Positions 63,065 to 64,000 of a DNA stretch of 64,000 nucleotides are shown piece after piece (within the stretch, counting starts at the first letter, position 1; every line of letters begins with the position of its first letter). The translations under genes were made by a program, and so were the position numbers. The notes below the pieces were generated by a model. That model was not told where the DNA came from. It did no database searches and saw only the letters and a list, made by a program, of their open reading frames with translations. The stretch lies in assembly GCF_005887615.1 (NCBI RefSeq), contig NZ_VANS01000001.1, positions 1,227,415-1,291,414 on the forward strand. Direction: 5' to 3'. The stretch is from Sulfitobacter sabulilitoris. Its GTDB lineage: Bacteria > Pseudomonadota > Alphaproteobacteria > Rhodobacterales > Rhodobacteraceae.

Positions 63065-64000
63065 GGCATGGGATGCGCACGGTGCGCGGTGTCGATCTCG
63101 GCCATGACCTCTTCCGAGAGGGTCACATCGACCGCCCCCAGAGCCACCTCAAGTTGGTCCATCGTGGTCGATCCGAAGATCACCGAGGTCATGAAGAGCC
63201 GCGTCAGGCACCACGCCAGCGCCATCTGCGACGGGTCGAGCCCATGCCGCCGCGCGATGTCGAGATAGGCATCGACCGCCGCAAAGGCGCGGTCGGTCTT
63301 GCGCCCGCCCAGATCGCCGTTGAGCGACATGCGCGAGCCATCCGGGATCGCGCCACCCTGGTACTTGCCCGTCAGCAGGCCCGCCGCCAGCGGCGAAAAC
63401 GACAAAAGCCCGACATCCTCGTTCACGCAGGTTTCGGCGAGATCGGTATCGGCCATCCGGCACATCAGCGAATACTCGTTCTGGATCGACGCGACGCGCG
63501 GCCCGCCCGCCCGCGCGGCGGCCTCGACCCACTGGGTCGTGCCCCAGGCGCTTTCGTTGGACAGACCGAAGGCCCGGATCGTGCCCCGCTCCACCTCGCG
63601 CTGCAGCGCGCCCAGCGCGTCCTCCATGTGGGCAATCGTGTCGGCCCGGTTCTGGCCGGAGGGATCGAATGTCCAGTTCTTGCGAAACATGTAGCTGCCG
63701 CGATTGGGCCAGTGAAACTGATACAGATCGATGTAATCTGTCTTGAGCCGCCGCAGCGACCCTTCGATCGCCTCCGGGATCGTCTGTGACGTGATCGGCG
63801 CACCGTCGCGGACCGCCGCCAGCCCTTCACCCGAATGTTTGGTCGCCAGCACGACATCGCCGCGCCGGCCGTCCCGTTCGAACCACAGGCCGATGATCCG
63901 CTCTGTCCGACCGATGGTTTCTGCGCTGACCGGGTTCACCGGGTACATTTCTGCGGTATCGATAAAATTGATGCCCGCCATCAGCGCGCGGTCGATCTGG
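63058..64000 (-). CDS. Aldo/keto reductase (5' end beyond window)
   Basis: A Tas/MVIM-like aldo-keto reductase: NFIDTAEMYP with catalytic Asp and Tyr, LATKHSG with catalytic Lys, YIDLYQFHWP with catalytic His, and a C-terminal VIFGSTTMDQLEVAL. The reading frame runs off the right edge (QIDRALMAGINFIDTAE), so the N-terminus is missing. It overlaps the AraC-family gene 3' end by 7 bp, convergently. Confidence 0.9.
   Translation of the reverse strand, partial: QIDRALMAGINFIDTAEMYPVNPVSAETIGRTERIIGLWFERDGRRGDVVLATKHSGEGLAAVRDGAPITSQTIPEAIEGSLRRLKTDYIDLYQFHWPNRGSYMFRKNWTFDPSGQNRADTIAHMEDALGALQREVERGTIRAFGLSNESAWGTTQWVEAAARAGGPRVASIQNEYSLMCRMADTDLAETCVNEDVGLLSFSPLAAGLLTGKYQGGAIPDGSRMSLNGDLGGRKTDRAFAAVDAYLDIARRHGLDPSQMALAWCLTRLFMTSVIFGSTTMDQLEVALGAVDVTLSEEVMAEIDTAHRAHPMPY

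Overview
The window is chromosomal DNA from a high-GC alphaproteobacterium, most likely a member of the Rhodobacteraceae (Roseobacter group). The indicators are the heterotetrameric sarcosine oxidase set soxB-soxD-soxA-soxG, a dnaG-rpoD pair, an nrdR-ribD pair, DUF3572 and DUF983 proteins, a PleD-like cyclase, Tad-type pilin-like proteins and a carnitine-degradation cluster. No 16S gene is present, so the genus cannot be named.

Layout. 1-6.4 kb: the 3' end of a KpsC-type capsule glycosyltransferase, ribD-nrdR, an SDR, a YjbQ protein, three tandem paralogous small secreted proteins of unknown family, and a GT25 glycosyltransferase. 6.4-10.9 kb: rpoD, dnaG and a small secreted protein. 10.9-16.0 kb: soxBDAG (sarcosine to glycine and a C1 unit). 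16.2-22.7 kb: two divergent Tad-like clusters flanking gdhA. 22.7-32.7 kb: a membrane protein, a beta-hydroxyacid dehydrogenase, a reductive-dehalogenase-like Fe-S protein, a Tat-exported metallo-hydrolase, pirin, a TetR regulator, a lipoprotein, hom, glpX and recJ.

32.8-45.1 kb: a 12.2-kb integrative and mobilizable element sits in the 3' end of tRNA-Glu. It is bounded by an exact 23-bp direct repeat. It holds a tyrosine integrase, a primase-like replication protein, an iteron-like repeat cluster, a KfrA-like DNA-binding protein, a MobQ-type relaxase with a candidate oriT, and a TraD-like accessory protein. Its cargo looks like defence: a DUF262 plus FRG-domain two-gene operon, and a Vsr / C5-cytosine methyltransferase / GIY-YIG endonuclease restriction-modification cluster. 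From 45.1 to 47.2 kb there is further accessory DNA: an unrecognised gene and a decayed IS3-family element next to a gene fragment.

47.2-57.4 kb: a VOC protein, then an H-NOX-like protein overlapping a diguanylate cyclase. The H-NOX-like protein appears to lack the haem-ligating histidine and the YxSxR motif. These are followed by an orphan MttB-family methyltransferase, a HAD phosphatase, DUF3572, a second diguanylate cyclase whose first receiver lacks its phospho-acceptor, DUF983, a NUDIX hydrolase, an EamA transporter broken by one in-frame stop, and a fatty acid desaturase divergent from an XRE-type regulator.

58.4-64 kb: a carnitine catabolic operon (BKACE enzyme, lipoprotein, carnitine dehydrogenase-thioesterase fusion, SDR) divergent from its probable GlxA/CdhR-type regulator, then a partial aldo/keto reductase. 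Carnitine degradation yields glycine betaine; with an MttB-family enzyme and sarcosine oxidase in the same window, a quaternary-amine theme recurs, although the genes are not contiguous.
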